Shown: positions 17,518 through 26,586 of the stretch, one piece after another | Numbering within the stretch: position 1 is the first letter of the stretch | How the letters are laid out: the number at the start of each line of letters is the position of its first letter | DNA from: Acidobacteriota bacterium | GTDB lineage: Bacteria > Acidobacteriota > Terriglobia > Terriglobales > Acidobacteriaceae | Assembly (NCBI GenBank): GCA_025359885.1 | Contig: JANYDG010000098.1 | Location: 1 to 52,763 of the forward strand | Reading direction: 5' to 3' | DNA length: 52,763 nt | Notes under the pieces: generated by a model | Database searches by the model: none | What the model was told of the DNA's origin: nothing | The model's input: only the letters and a program-made list of their open reading frames with translations | Translations under genes and position numbers: made by a program

Positions 17518-18101
17518 ACAGCCTTTTCCTTTTGCCCGGCATTCAATTCACTGAAAAGCCAACTGCGAGCGAATTTCAGGTCGCGCTCGGCTGTTGCCAG
17601 AGAGATCGAGAGCACTTCGGCGGATTCCTCCATCGTTAAGGCCAGGAAGAAGCGCAACTCAACGAGGTTTGCCTTGCGCTGGTCAAATTGTTCCAGCCGA
17701 TCCAGAGCCCGATTCAAGTCGAGGATTTCTTCTGACGACGAGCCGATCCACGCGACTTCATCTGAAAGCGGAAGCCGGATCGCGTTGGGGCCGCCGCGTC
17801 TTTCGGCGAGGTGAGCGCGGGCGTGATCCTTGAGAATGTTGCGCATCATCCTTGCTGCAAACGTGAAGAAGTGGCCACGGTCATGCCAGGTAATTTTCCG
17901 CTGGTTCAGCAGGCGCATGTAGACTTCATTGACCAACGCTGTAGGTTGCAAGGTGTGGTCCTCGCGTTCGCGTCGCATATAGCCTCGGGCAATGCGATGT
18001 AGTTGCCCGTAGACCAGCGGAATGAGGTTTTCCAGAACATCTGGATCTCCTTCGCGCCAGCGCTCCAGCAATCGCGTTACTTCGCCTTCAGCATCCACCA
18101 T
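17514..18101 (-). CDS. ECF-type RNA polymerase sigma factor coupled to a Ser/Thr kinase
   Basis: A protein of about 195 residues with region 2 (LIPLVYGQLHRIARGYMRRE, then TALVNEVYMRLLNQ and FTFAARMMRNILKDHAR) and region 4 (VELRFFLALTMEESAEVLSISLATAERDLKFARSWL). The pattern matches the acidobacterial/planctomycete ECF group usually found with Ser/Thr kinases. No anti-sigma gene is next to it; phosphorylation by the neighbouring kinase may replace one. The start at ATG 18101 (MVDAEGEV) is chosen because it gives the usual N-terminus. ATG 18119 and an upstream TTG are alternatives. Target promoters are unknown; the cytochrome operons nearby are candidates only by position. Confidence 0.88.
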   Translation of the reverse strand: MVDAEGEVTRLLERWREGDPDVLENLIPLVYGQLHRIARGYMRREREDHTLQPTALVNEVYMRLLNQRKITWHDRGHFFTFAARMMRNILKDHARAHLAERRGGPNAIRLPLSDEVAWIGSSSEEILDLNRALDRLEQFDQRKANLVELRFFLALTMEESAEVLSISLATAERDLKFARSWLFSELNAGQKEKAV

Positions 18102-18282
18102 TGAGCCACCGATTCGCATCCTCCGGGGATGCAAAAACAATGTTTACCACAAGTAGTGCATGATGCGCAGCCGACAAATGACCGGGTTATTTCAGTAACC
18201 GCGTATTCCGTCCGGAGAACCCATCAACGAAAACGTCCGATGACAAAGAATATTTCCAATCCATTCCAGGCATCGATGATTC

Positions 18283-19605
18283 TCATTGGATATGGACGAC
18301 TGGATTGCGGTCAGGGTGAGCGGGATCTTTGACGATCTGGCCGCCTTTCATCACGAACGACACATGGTACATCACGGTGATGTCGGTGAGCGGGTCACCG
18401 GTAACGGCAATGATGTCGGCGAAATGGCCCGGCTCGACGGAGCCAAACTGCTTGTCCTTGCCTAGCATGGTCGCGGCATTGATCGTCGCGGCCTGGATTG
18501 CACCGAGGTTGCTCATGCCACCGGCGACGAGTGCGCCAAACTCCCGCGAGACTGATTCGTCAACGTCATGGTCGTCGACGCCGTAAGCAATCTTCAGATG
18601 ATGTGCCAAAGCCAGTTTGAACGCCGGGCCCTGTGCCGCGATGATTTCCACACCTTTGGCATATGAATCGGCGTCACGTCCCTTGCTGAGCCCTGTCTCC
18701 ATGTCGTGCTGGAAGCAGTAGAGCGTCGGGACGAGCCAGGTGCCACGCTCTTCCATCAGCTTTGCGCCCTCTTCGTCGAGCATGGTTCCGTGTTCAATGG
18801 AATCGACTCCGGCGCGCACTGCAGCCTTGATGCCGACAGCTCCCTCGGCATGGGCCATGACTTTTTTGCCGGCCCGATGGGCGACTTCGACTGCCTTGGC
18901 CATCTGCTCTTCGCTCAGCTCCTGCACGTGGTAGTCGGAGATGGGGTCCATGACGCCACCGGTAGCCATGAGCTTGATCCAGTCTGCGCCGTACTTGATG
19001 TCACGGCGAACGACGCGGGCGATCTCATCGACGGTGTCGGCGATGTTCTCACCGCGCGGCAAATTGATATCTGGTGCGAATGGTGCCCCATCGCCATGTC
19101 CGCCGGTCAGAGAGACGCAACTGCCTGCCGCCGAAATGCGCGGACCCTGGATGAGACCGCGATTAATTGAGTCGCGCAGCGCAAATTGCGGGTAGTCGGA
19201 TGGTCCTTCACAGGCATCGCGAACAGCGGTAAAGCCGTGGTCCAGCCAAAGACGCATGTTGTAGACGCCCCATAGCGTGGCCTGCGGAGCCGAGGTTCGC
19301 AGACCCGCGGCGAAGGACTGGCTGGTTGGGTTTGAGAGAACGTGGCCATGCGCGTCTATGAGGCCGGGCAAAACTGTGTACGCAGAGAGATCTGTGACCG
19401 GAACACCAGCTGGGACAGAATCCCCGATGCCGAGAATCTTGTCGCCCGTGAGGAGGATGTAGATGTGATTGCGTACAGAACCCGTCCTCACATCGAGGAG
19501 CTTGCCAGCGAGCAGGGCAGCGGTGGGTTTTGACTCTTGTGCTGATGAGAATGCAGCGCAGAGGGCGAGGAATACAAGCGATTGAAACGTGCGTGAAAGC
19601 TTCAT
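18283..19605 (-). CDS. secreted metal-dependent amidohydrolase (Xaa-Pro dipeptidase/imidazolonepropionase-like)
   Basis: A 440-residue protein starting MKLSRTFQSLVFLALCAAFSS, a Sec signal peptide ending near SSAQ. It belongs to the amidohydrolase superfamily TIM barrel. The HxH motif is DAHGHV, the carboxylated-Lys candidate is in ADWIKLMATGG, further metal His are in KVMAHAEG and VDSIEHGTML, and the final Asp region reads AYGVDDHD where relatives have GTD. The secreted, imidazolonepropionase-like subgroup includes prolidases and related dipeptidases, which fits peptide scavenging, but the substrate is not certain. The upstream ATG at 19644 frame adds an unlikely leader. It stands downstream of lspA in the same direction. 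Confidence 0.85.
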   Translation of the reverse strand: MKLSRTFQSLVFLALCAAFSSAQESKPTAALLAGKLLDVRTGSVRNHIYILLTGDKILGIGDSVPAGVPVTDLSAYTVLPGLIDAHGHVLSNPTSQSFAAGLRTSAPQATLWGVYNMRLWLDHGFTAVRDACEGPSDYPQFALRDSINRGLIQGPRISAAGSCVSLTGGHGDGAPFAPDINLPRGENIADTVDEIARVVRRDIKYGADWIKLMATGGVMDPISDYHVQELSEEQMAKAVEVAHRAGKKVMAHAEGAVGIKAAVRAGVDSIEHGTMLDEEGAKLMEERGTWLVPTLYCFQHDMETGLSKGRDADSYAKGVEIIAAQGPAFKLALAHHLKIAYGVDDHDVDESVSREFGALVAGGMSNLGAIQAATINAATMLGKDKQFGSVEPGHFADIIAVTGDPLTDITVMYHVSFVMKGGQIVKDPAHPDRNPVVHIQ

Positions 19606-19684
19606 GGTTAGAGGGAAGGTAACACGCGCCCGATTCCAGAGCAAGCCCTTGCCTCGCCAGGACGGTAAAGCAGTTTGCCCTTGG

Positions 19685-20212
19685 CTACATCAACTTATCA
19701 ATTTCGATGGGTCCTGGTGGAACGGGCCTCGGCATCAGGGCATCCATCATCAGCAGGCAAGCCCCGAAAACGATAGCCGAATCGGCCACGTTAAAGTCGG
19801 GCCAGTGGTAGTTGATGATATGAACTTCAAGGAAATCGACGACTGACGCATAGCGAATACGGTCGTAGTCGTTTCCGATGGCGCCGCCCATCACCAGTGC
19901 CAGGGCTACGGTGGTGAGCGTAAGGCTTTTGCCGAGCCGCACCAGAGCTACCAGAACCGTTAACACAGCCAGCGTGCTAAAGCCGATCAGTGCCCAGCGC
20001 ACATGTTCTGGCGAGCCCGAGTCGGCAAAGAGCGAAAAGGCCGCGCCGTCGTTGAGCACGTGGGTAATGCGAAACACGCCGGGGATGACCGGGATAGCCC
20101 CGCCGAGTTCAAGATGCTGGGCGATCCAGCGCTTGCTAAGGCGGTCGAGGATGATGACGACGGCAGAGAGCAGAAGCAGCCAGGGCAGGCGGTTGGACTT
20201 GTTTTGGCTCAC
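19685..20212 (-). CDS. lspA: lipoprotein signal peptidase (signal peptidase II)
   Basis: A 175-residue inner-membrane aspartyl protease that cleaves the signal peptide of prolipoproteins after lipid attachment. Four membrane segments are visible. The two catalytic Asp blocks are GGAIGNDYDRIRYASVVDFL and FNVADSAI. The first usually reads GNLYDR; the extra Asp here is unusual but does not remove a catalytic residue. The N-terminal block VIILDRLSKRWI (usually DQxxK) is a mild variant. The start is a GTG overlapping the stop of ileS (GTGA), so the pair is translationally coupled, a common ileS-lspA arrangement. Confidence 0.93.
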   Translation of the reverse strand: MSQNKSNRLPWLLLLSAVVIILDRLSKRWIAQHLELGGAIPVIPGVFRITHVLNDGAAFSLFADSGSPEHVRWALIGFSTLAVLTVLVALVRLGKSLTLTTVALALVMGGAIGNDYDRIRYASVVDFLEVHIINYHWPDFNVADSAIVFGACLLMMDALMPRPVPPGPIEIDKLM

Positions 20213-23121
20213 GCGGTCACCTCTTTGGCTGCCGGGGGTTCAATGCCCATGGTGGTGAGCGCCTCGTGGCAGCGGGTGCAGACGCTCTCCCATACGCCGT
20301 AATTGGCTACCTCGGGCATGAAGTTCCAGCAGCGGTTGCATTTGGTGCCAGAGGCGGGTAGGGCGGCTACTGAAAGGGCTGTGCCAGCGACGACCGAAAC
20401 CTTGGAAACATTGAGAATTTCCTTGAGTCCGGTTGCATGGGACTGCAGCACTGTGAGCAGTTCGCCTCCTGCCCGGATCTCCAGTTCCGCCTCCAGACCC
20501 TTTCCGATGCGCTTTTCCTGGCGCGCCTCTTCAAGCACCAGCATGGCCGCATCACGAAGGCCAAAGATTTGCTTCCACTCACCAAGCAGCGGCGCTGGGT
20601 CTTCGGGATAAATGTCAGCCGGCGCAGGGAAGAGCGCAAGATGTACGCTGGCTTCGCGGCCTGCGACCGGCGGCAGATACTCCCATACCTCGTCGGCGGT
20701 AAAGCTGAGGATGGGTGCAAGCAGCCGAGTCAGTGCCTCGGTGATTGTCCACAGAACGGTCTGTGCCGAGCGGCGTGCGCTCGATGCGGGCGCAAAGGTG
20801 TACATGCGATCCTTGAGCACGTCGAGGTAAAAGGCACTCAGGTCGGCAATCGCGAATTCGTTGACGGCGTGGTAGATGCGGTGAAATTCAAAGCCCTCGT
20901 ACCAGCGCAGCACCTGTTCAGTGAGTTCGCGGGTGCGGGCAAGCATGTATCGGTCGAGGGGTTCGAGGTCGGCGAAGGGTACGGCCTGCGTCGCCGGATC
21001 AAAGCCAGCCAGATTGCCGAGAAGAAAGCGGAAGGTGTTGCGCAGCTTGCGGTAGATTTCGGCGCAACGCTTCATCAGGTTGTCGCTGGCGGCCATGTCT
21101 TCGCGGAAGTCGATGGAGGCGACCCAGAGGCGGACGATTTCGCCGCCAAGTTCATTGGCCACTTTGACCGGGTCAACGCCATTGCCAAGCGACTTTGACA
21201 TTGCGCGGCCCAGTTCATCGAGCGTCCAGCCAGCAGTCGCGACATTGGTGTAGGGAGCCTTGCCGCGCAGCGCCACCGACGTGAGCAGCGACGAATGGAA
21301 CCAGCCGCGGTGCTGGTCGCCGCCTTCCAGATACAGCACGGACCGGTCGGCGCTGGCGTACATGTCGCGTAGGTCGGGGTCGGTTTCAGCCACTGCATGC
21401 CAGCTTGAGCCGGAGTCAAACCAGACATCGAGAATGTCCATCTCTTTGCGAAACTCTGACTTACCGCATTTTTTGCAAGTGGTACCTGAAGAGAGCAGAT
21501 CTTCGACTGAGGTTGTATGCCAAGCTTCGGCACCGTGATCTTCAAAAAGCTTGACGATGCGGGCGTTGAGCGCCGCATCTTCAATGGGAGACTGGCAGCC
21601 CATGCACAGGAAGACGGCGATGGGCACGCCCCAGATGCGCTGGCGGCTGATGCACCAGTCGGGCCGGGTCGCGATCATGTTCGTGATGCGCTCCTGGCCC
21701 CAGGCGGGATCCCAGGTGACATCGGCGATTTTTTCGATGGTGAGCTGGCGGAAGGTAGTTTCTGTGCCGTCGTCGCGCTTGACTGGCGTTTCGAGGCCGA
21801 TGAACCACTGCTCGGTGGCGCGGAAGATCACTGGTTTGTGGCAGCGCCAGCAGTGCGGGTAGCTGTGATGAATGTCGGCGTGGCCGAGCAGAGCGCCGCG
21901 TTCGCGCAGTAGCTCGATGATGAGCGGGTTGGCAGCGAAGACTTTTTTGCCGTCAAAGGCAGGCGGGAGTTCTTCGTGCCAAGCAGAGGTATCCAGATGG
22001 ATAACACCGCTGTTGTCAACGCGGGTAGTCGGGTCCAGGCCGTAGCGCACGCCGGTGTAAAAGTCGTCCGCACCGTGGGAGGGAGCGGTGTGCACCGCGC
22101 CAGTGCCCTGGTCGGCGGTGACGTAGTCGGCGTTGACGCCAAGGATGCTGCGGTCGAGGAAGGGATGCTGAAAGGTGACGCGGTCCAACTTGCTACCGGC
22201 AAAGCGGGCCAGGACGGTGAGTTCGCCGAGCTTGCAGGCCGTGGCAACGTGAGCGGCCAGCTCTGCCGCGACGATGTATACGGGGGCGTTTGGCTCCTGA
22301 CCGGCGGTAATGGCGACGTATTCAAAACCGGGATGGAAGGCGACCGCGAGCGATGCCGGAAGGGTCCACGGAGTTGTCGTCCAGATGATGGTGAAGACCT
22401 GACGGCCAGCCAGCGCATGGTCAATTGCGTCGGCATCGCTGGTGAGCGCGTAGCGCACGTAGACCGACGGGCTGGTGTGCATGTCGTATTCAATCTCAGC
22501 GTCGGCGAGGGCTGTACGGTCATGAATGCACCAGTAGACGGGCTTCAACCCTCTGTAAACAAAGCCTTTTTCGAGGAATCCGTACAATGTTTCGAGTGTC
22601 CTGGCTTCATAGGCGCGCGACATGGTCTTGTACGGATCGTCCCAGCGACCGAAGCAGCCGAGGCGCACAAACTGCGAAGTTTGCAGGTCAACGTACTTTT
22701 GCGCGTAGGCGCGGCATGCCTCCAGCACGTCAGGCGCGGGCATTTCGAGCTTTTTGCGGCCAAGCTGTTCATCGACCTTGATCTCAATGGGCAGGCCGTG
22801 GCAGTCGTAGCCCGGCACGTAGGGCGAATCAAACCCGGCCATGGTCTTCGATTTGACGACGAAATCCTTGAGGCCCTTGTTCAGCGCGTGACCCAGATGC
22901 AGGGGGCCGTTGGCGTAGGGGGGGCCGTCGTGCAACAGAAACGTGGGGCGGGCGTTGCCTGCTGCGCGGTCGGCGGCGGCGGCTCGGCGCAATTGGCCAT
23001 AGATGTCCTGCAACGCCCATTTCTGCAAACGTACAGGCTCGTTCTGGGGCAGGTTGGCCTTCATCGGAAAATCGGTTTTCGGCAAGGTCAGGGTTGCCTT
23101 GAGCTCCGGTACTGCAGACAT
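20209..23121 (-). CDS. ileS: isoleucyl-tRNA synthetase
   Basis: A 970-residue class I synthetase. The HIGH motif is seen as PLHLGHALNKG, the editing domain follows (including TTPWTLPASLA), and WYHxVAE-like SSWHAVAETD and GGDQHRGWFHSSLL precede the KMSKS loop. That loop reads GRAMSKSLGN, with Ala in place of the first Lys of KMSKS. A C-terminal zinc ribbon is present (KCNRCWNF and CTRCHEAL). The start at ATG 23121 has GGGAG five bases upstream; the 22 residues before it in the same frame are not needed. It charges tRNA-Ile in the cytoplasm and is coupled to lspA. No T-box-like leader was recognised in the 350 bases upstream. Confidence 0.96.
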   Translation of the reverse strand: MSAVPELKATLTLPKTDFPMKANLPQNEPVRLQKWALQDIYGQLRRAAAADRAAGNARPTFLLHDGPPYANGPLHLGHALNKGLKDFVVKSKTMAGFDSPYVPGYDCHGLPIEIKVDEQLGRKKLEMPAPDVLEACRAYAQKYVDLQTSQFVRLGCFGRWDDPYKTMSRAYEARTLETLYGFLEKGFVYRGLKPVYWCIHDRTALADAEIEYDMHTSPSVYVRYALTSDADAIDHALAGRQVFTIIWTTTPWTLPASLAVAFHPGFEYVAITAGQEPNAPVYIVAAELAAHVATACKLGELTVLARFAGSKLDRVTFQHPFLDRSILGVNADYVTADQGTGAVHTAPSHGADDFYTGVRYGLDPTTRVDNSGVIHLDTSAWHEELPPAFDGKKVFAANPLIIELLRERGALLGHADIHHSYPHCWRCHKPVIFRATEQWFIGLETPVKRDDGTETTFRQLTIEKIADVTWDPAWGQERITNMIATRPDWCISRQRIWGVPIAVFLCMGCQSPIEDAALNARIVKLFEDHGAEAWHTTSVEDLLSSGTTCKKCGKSEFRKEMDILDVWFDSGSSWHAVAETDPDLRDMYASADRSVLYLEGGDQHRGWFHSSLLTSVALRGKAPYTNVATAGWTLDELGRAMSKSLGNGVDPVKVANELGGEIVRLWVASIDFREDMAASDNLMKRCAEIYRKLRNTFRFLLGNLAGFDPATQAVPFADLEPLDRYMLARTRELTEQVLRWYEGFEFHRIYHAVNEFAIADLSAFYLDVLKDRMYTFAPASSARRSAQTVLWTITEALTRLLAPILSFTADEVWEYLPPVAGREASVHLALFPAPADIYPEDPAPLLGEWKQIFGLRDAAMLVLEEARQEKRIGKGLEAELEIRAGGELLTVLQSHATGLKEILNVSKVSVVAGTALSVAALPASGTKCNRCWNFMPEVANYGVWESVCTRCHEALTTMGIEPPAAKEVTA

Positions 23122-23473
23122 GCGCACTCCCATTTGCGTTTCTGCCCAATTTAGAATTGATCGGGTCGCAACTTTCAGTGTAAACAACCAAAGAAAGAAA
23201 ATCCGGTAACCACAGGCGCTGCGTACCGTCTATTGTGAAAGAGAGGGCTTTGCGGCAACTTGCATCCTGCACCCGGTTCACTTTGGTGAATTGAAATCAG
23301 GCGGGTACATGAGGCAACAAGCGCGGAGACACGCGCGACAGCGGGGCAGAGACTCCCGCATAATGAACAGAAGGTTTTTTCCGTCGATAAGCAACCTGAC
23401 TCTCCCCGCGGGTGCTTCGTCGAAAACGTGTATTGGAATTCCCTATCCGGAGAGATGAGAACCGGCAGAAACT
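23122..23473. other. 352-bp divergent intergenic region between ileS and the TonB-type gene
   Basis: No gene is supported. A short inverted repeat, TTCAC-TTTG-GTGAA, lies at 23277-23290. An AT-rich tract (AATTTAGAATTGATCG near 23149-23164) sits upstream of ileS. Promoters for both divergent genes should be here, but no pair of hexamers with normal spacing stands out. Confidence 0.4.
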
Positions 23474-24553
23474 ATGGCAAACGACCTTTTGAATCCGCCT
23501 GAAGCCGACACCGTCAGCCCCGCTTCGTCCAACGGACAGGTCTCAGGCACCCCCTCGACCTTCTCATCGACTACGCAGGGTCCGACTGAAACCGGCCATG
23601 AGCTGGACGCTTTTCTCGGCAAGGCCTTTGAAGAGAAGCCAATCTGGGCCGACCTCTTTGAGAACGTCCACGACCTCTTCTTTCCTACCAAGTTGCCGCC
23701 GCTCGAGCTGACCAGCACGCCAATCCCGGTTCCAGACCGGATGGCGGTGAAGCGCAGCCCTGCCGCTATCGCTATATCGACATGTGTCAACCTGGGCATA
23801 CTGGCTCTGTTGTTGTTTGCCTTTCGCAACCAGATCAATAGCGCATTGCCCCCGAAGCTCCAATTGAGTCTGCTCGACACGGACATCAAGCCGTACATCC
23901 CAAAGACGCCGAAATCGGGCAAGATGGGTGGCGGTGGTGGTGGCGGTTCCAATGACGTCATTCCTCCAATCAAAGGCCGTTTGCCGGAAATCAAGAAGAA
24001 TCCGCTACTCCAGCCACAGGTCCCGATTCTCGAAAAGCCGAAGCTTGCCATCAATCCGGCCATCGATATCCAGCAGAACATCAAGTTGCCTGACAATCCC
24101 AATCTGCCTACGATTGGCGTGACCAAGTCTCCCAACGTGACATTGGCCTCAAACGGACAAGGCTCGAACAGTGGTATGGGCACTGGCAAGAGTGGTGGCC
24201 TGGGCGGTGGCAATGGCAACGGCTTTGGCCCTGGCACCGGTGGCAATGTTGGCGGCGGGCTGTACCGCGTCGGCAATGGTGTCAGCGAGCCTAAGGTTGT
24301 CTACTCCGTCGAAGCGGAGTTCTCTGATGAAGCGCGGAGGGCCAAGTACGAAGGCACGGTGGTCATTAGCCTCATCGTCGACGCGCAGGGCAATCCGCAA
24401 AACGTGCATGTGAGCCGCTCGCTGGGTATGGGACTCGACGAAAAGGCGATCGAAGCAGTTCGGCAGTATAAATTCAAGGCTGCCGTTGAGCAGAAGTCGG
24501 GCAAGTCTGTCCCCGTTCCGATCAGTGTTGAGGTTCGCTTCCGGCTGTACTAG
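23474..24553 (+). CDS. TonB-family energy transducer protein
   Basis: A 359-residue protein. A cytoplasmic N-terminus of about 95 residues (containing LFENVHDLFFPTKLPPLEL) precedes one membrane helix (AISTCVNLGILALLLFAF, about residues 100-117). A Pro/Lys-rich then Gly/Asn-rich periplasmic linker follows, with runs of Gly near residues 154-161 and 235-262. The C-terminal TonB domain (VVYSVEAEFSDEARRAKYEGTV and SLGMGLDEKAIEAVRQYKF) occupies about the last 85 residues. TonB proteins couple the proton motive force to outer-membrane receptors. The long soluble N-terminus is unlike E. coli TonB but common among acidobacterial TonB-like proteins. No exbB/exbD or receptor is adjacent. Confidence 0.85.
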   Translation: MANDLLNPPEADTVSPASSNGQVSGTPSTFSSTTQGPTETGHELDAFLGKAFEEKPIWADLFENVHDLFFPTKLPPLELTSTPIPVPDRMAVKRSPAAIAISTCVNLGILALLLFAFRNQINSALPPKLQLSLLDTDIKPYIPKTPKSGKMGGGGGGGSNDVIPPIKGRLPEIKKNPLLQPQVPILEKPKLAINPAIDIQQNIKLPDNPNLPTIGVTKSPNVTLASNGQGSNSGMGTGKSGGLGGGNGNGFGPGTGGNVGGGLYRVGNGVSEPKVVYSVEAEFSDEARRAKYEGTVVISLIVDAQGNPQNVHVSRSLGMGLDEKAIEAVRQYKFKAAVEQKSGKSVPVPISVEVRFRLY

Positions 24554-24567
24554 CTTGAAGCGAGTCT

Positions 24568-25437
24568 TTACCCCAGGACGACGAAGGGCTGGAAGAGCGT
24601 TCCAGCGACGCGCCTGGCGATAGCGACCAGTTCTCGCTGCCCGGCGAAGACTCGTACGTTTTCCACGTCTGAAAACTCTGGCAGATTGACTTGCGCCCCG
24701 TTCCGCAGGCGGCCCAACACGTTCTCGTCTGCGCTGACGGCAGGCATCTCGGTCAGCAGGGTTCGCGGATGCAACAGCGCCCTTTCTGCCTTTGAGTCCA
24801 GTTGGGCGAGTGCATCGAGGGTCCAGGCTTGATCGAGTGTGAATACTCCTGCCTGCGTTCGTCGGAGGCTGCTCAGATGACCGCCACAGCCGAGCGACTG
24901 ACCGAGTTCATGGGCTACGGAACGTACATAACCGCCCGCGCTTACCTTGATGGTAAAACTTGCAGTATCGTCTGCAAGTGAATCAATTGAAAAGAGATGG
25001 ATGTTAATGACCTTGGGCTGGAGTTCGACTGGCTTCCCTTCGCGCGCCAGCTTGTAGGCGGGTACGCCATTTACTTTCTTGGCAGAGAAGGCGGGCGGCA
25101 TCTGCGCCAGTTCTCCGGAAAACGGCAGGGTCGCTTCTCGAATCTGCTCGAGTGTGAGGGCCGGTTGCGTTACAGGGCCGGATTGCTGGCCCTCGGCATC
25201 GTAGGTATCTGTGGCAAAACCGAAGCGAATATGCCCGGTGTAAGTCTTGTCGGCAGTTGAAAAGAACTGTGCCAGCCGGGTGTACTTGCCCAGCAGCAAG
25301 GGGAGCACGCCAGTCGCCATGGGGTCCAGAGTGCCGAGGTGGCCAACGGATCGTTCGCCGGTGATCCTGCGAATGCGGTTCACCACATCGTGCGAAGTCA
25401 TCCCGCCCGGTTTGTCGACTACCAGAAGCCCGTTCAC
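24568..25437 (-). CDS. truB: tRNA pseudouridine(55) synthase TruB
   Basis: A 289-residue protein starting MNGLLVVDKPGGMTSHDVVNRIRR, the classic TruB N-terminus. The catalytic Asp lies in VGHLGTLDPMATGVLPL. Later blocks (YTGHIRFGFATDTYDAEG, VSAGGYVRSVAHELG, and LSSLRRTQAGVF) are also diagnostic. It makes pseudouridine 55 in the T-loop of tRNAs. Its stop is 14 bases from the stop of the convergent TonB-type gene, with no terminator-like hairpin between them. Confidence 0.96.
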   Translation of the reverse strand: MNGLLVVDKPGGMTSHDVVNRIRRITGERSVGHLGTLDPMATGVLPLLLGKYTRLAQFFSTADKTYTGHIRFGFATDTYDAEGQQSGPVTQPALTLEQIREATLPFSGELAQMPPAFSAKKVNGVPAYKLAREGKPVELQPKVINIHLFSIDSLADDTASFTIKVSAGGYVRSVAHELGQSLGCGGHLSSLRRTQAGVFTLDQAWTLDALAQLDSKAERALLHPRTLLTEMPAVSADENVLGRLRNGAQVNLPEFSDVENVRVFAGQRELVAIARRVAGTLFQPFVVLG

Positions 25438-25835
25438 TTCTTTGAGTTTAGATGATTGATGCGAGGCCGTTCTCCCATGGAACGAAGGACGAGTTTAAGC
25501 GAAGGAAAGGGGAACGCTATATTACGGAGAGGAGGGGAGAGTGATTTCCTTGCGCATCGCATTGATTCTGTAAGGCTTACTGGATTTTTAAGAGCTCCAG
25601 GATGCTGTTAGGGCGGCTTTTGGGAACACTTTTCGAGATGGAACGTGAGCAGGGCTCAGGGTGTGAGGGGCAGAGTCTTTGCTTGAGTGAAAACCTGAGA
25701 ACAAGCCCGGGTGTGCACGAGATTTCGTGATTCTGATCCTCTCCAACGATGTTGGCAGGTCAGAATCACGAAACCTGATTGTATACAGCGCCGTTAGTGT
25801 GAAATTCCAGGCAAGTTGTGGCAAAGACTTTCGAA
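25438..25835. other. 398-bp intergenic region between truB and folE
   Basis: No gene is supported here. The stretch holds a purine-rich segment (near 25531-25550) upstream of truB and a long perfect hairpin at 25723-25773. The hairpin is described separately. Confidence 0.4.
25723..25773 (-). terminator. long hairpin with perfect 14-bp arms, 3' of folE
   Basis: The arms TTTCGTGATTCTGA (25723-25736) and TCAGAATCACGAAA (25760-25773) are perfectly complementary. The 23-base loop contains its own CCAAC-GAT-GTTGG stem. It lies about 60 bases past the folE stop. There is no U-tract directly after the stem, so a Rho-independent terminator is not certain. An RNA-stability structure, or a relic of an inverted-repeat element, would also fit. 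Confidence 0.5.
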
Positions 25836-26489
25836 TTAGAAGCTGGTGTTCCCGGCTTGGCGAACGAGGGAGAGAAACTCAGCGCGCGTGGGTTGTTCGC
25901 GGAAGCAACCAACCATGGCGGAAGTGACGGTCGTGGATTGCTGCTTTTCGATTCCGCGCATCATCATGCACATGTGCCGCGCCTCGATAACGACGCCCAC
26001 ACCGCGTGGCTCAATCGCCTCCTGGATGGCGTCAGCGATCTGTCGTGTGACCCGCTCCTGAACCTGGAGGCGCCTCGAAAAGACTTCAATAAGGCGTGGT
26101 ATCTTGCTGAGGCCGATGACTTTACCATTTGGAATGTAGGCAACGTGGACGCGTCCCCAGAAGGGGAGCATGTGATGCTCACAGAGCGAGTACATCTCGA
26201 TATCCTTGACGATAACCATCTCGTCGTAGTCGACATCAAAGAGTGCGCCGCGCAGGATCTGGGTCGGATTCTGGTTGTAGCCCTTGGTCAGAAAGGCCAT
26301 CGACTTTTCAACGCGGCTGGGTGTTGAGAGCAGGCCGTCGCGGTTCGGGTCTTCGTTGAACCGGCTGAGGAGTTCGCGGTAGAGTTCCTGGGTTGAATAG
26401 CCGCTGATGCCTGGTTCGGTGTCGTGGAGGGTCGTAATTGGCTTTGTGGACAACTTGGGAGACTGCGGTACCACCATCGGGTGCGCCAT
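25836..26489 (-). CDS. folE: GTP cyclohydrolase I (type IA)
   Basis: A 217-residue enzyme that converts GTP to 7,8-dihydroneopterin triphosphate. The zinc ligands are present in [20 protein letters not shown] and in [41 protein letters not shown] is the long conserved block. The first 40 residues are less conserved. It is the third gene of a minus-strand run after two PTPS-like genes, so its product is probably fed to those enzymes as well as, or instead of, to folate. Confidence 0.95.
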   Translation of the reverse strand: MAHPMVVPQSPKLSTKPITTLHDTEPGISGYSTQELYRELLSRFNEDPNRDGLLSTPSRVEKSMAFLTKGYNQNPTQILRGALFDVDYDEMVIVKDIEMYSLCEHHMLPFWGRVHVAYIPNGKVIGLSKIPRLIEVFSRRLQVQERVTRQIADAIQEAIEPRGVGVVIEARHMCMMMRGIEKQQSTTVTSAMVGCFREQPTRAEFLSLVRQAGNTSF

Positions 26490-26586
26490 TGATTCATCCT
26501 TGGCCCGGTGTCATGAGACTGGGCAAAAACCTTGAAATTTTTATTTCTGGTGCGTTTTGCGCTGTCTTGAAGATGCCCTCAGCGCT

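Noticed and set aside
21976..23154. Long open frame opposite ileS (392 residues)
   Set aside because: Low-complexity Val/Gly/Ala-rich translation with no domain; a GC-driven antisense shadow of a certain gene.
23443..24276. Open frame opposite the TonB-type gene (277 residues, Pro/Leu-rich)
   Set aside because: It mirrors the Gly/Pro-rich linker of the real gene and has no plausible start or domain.
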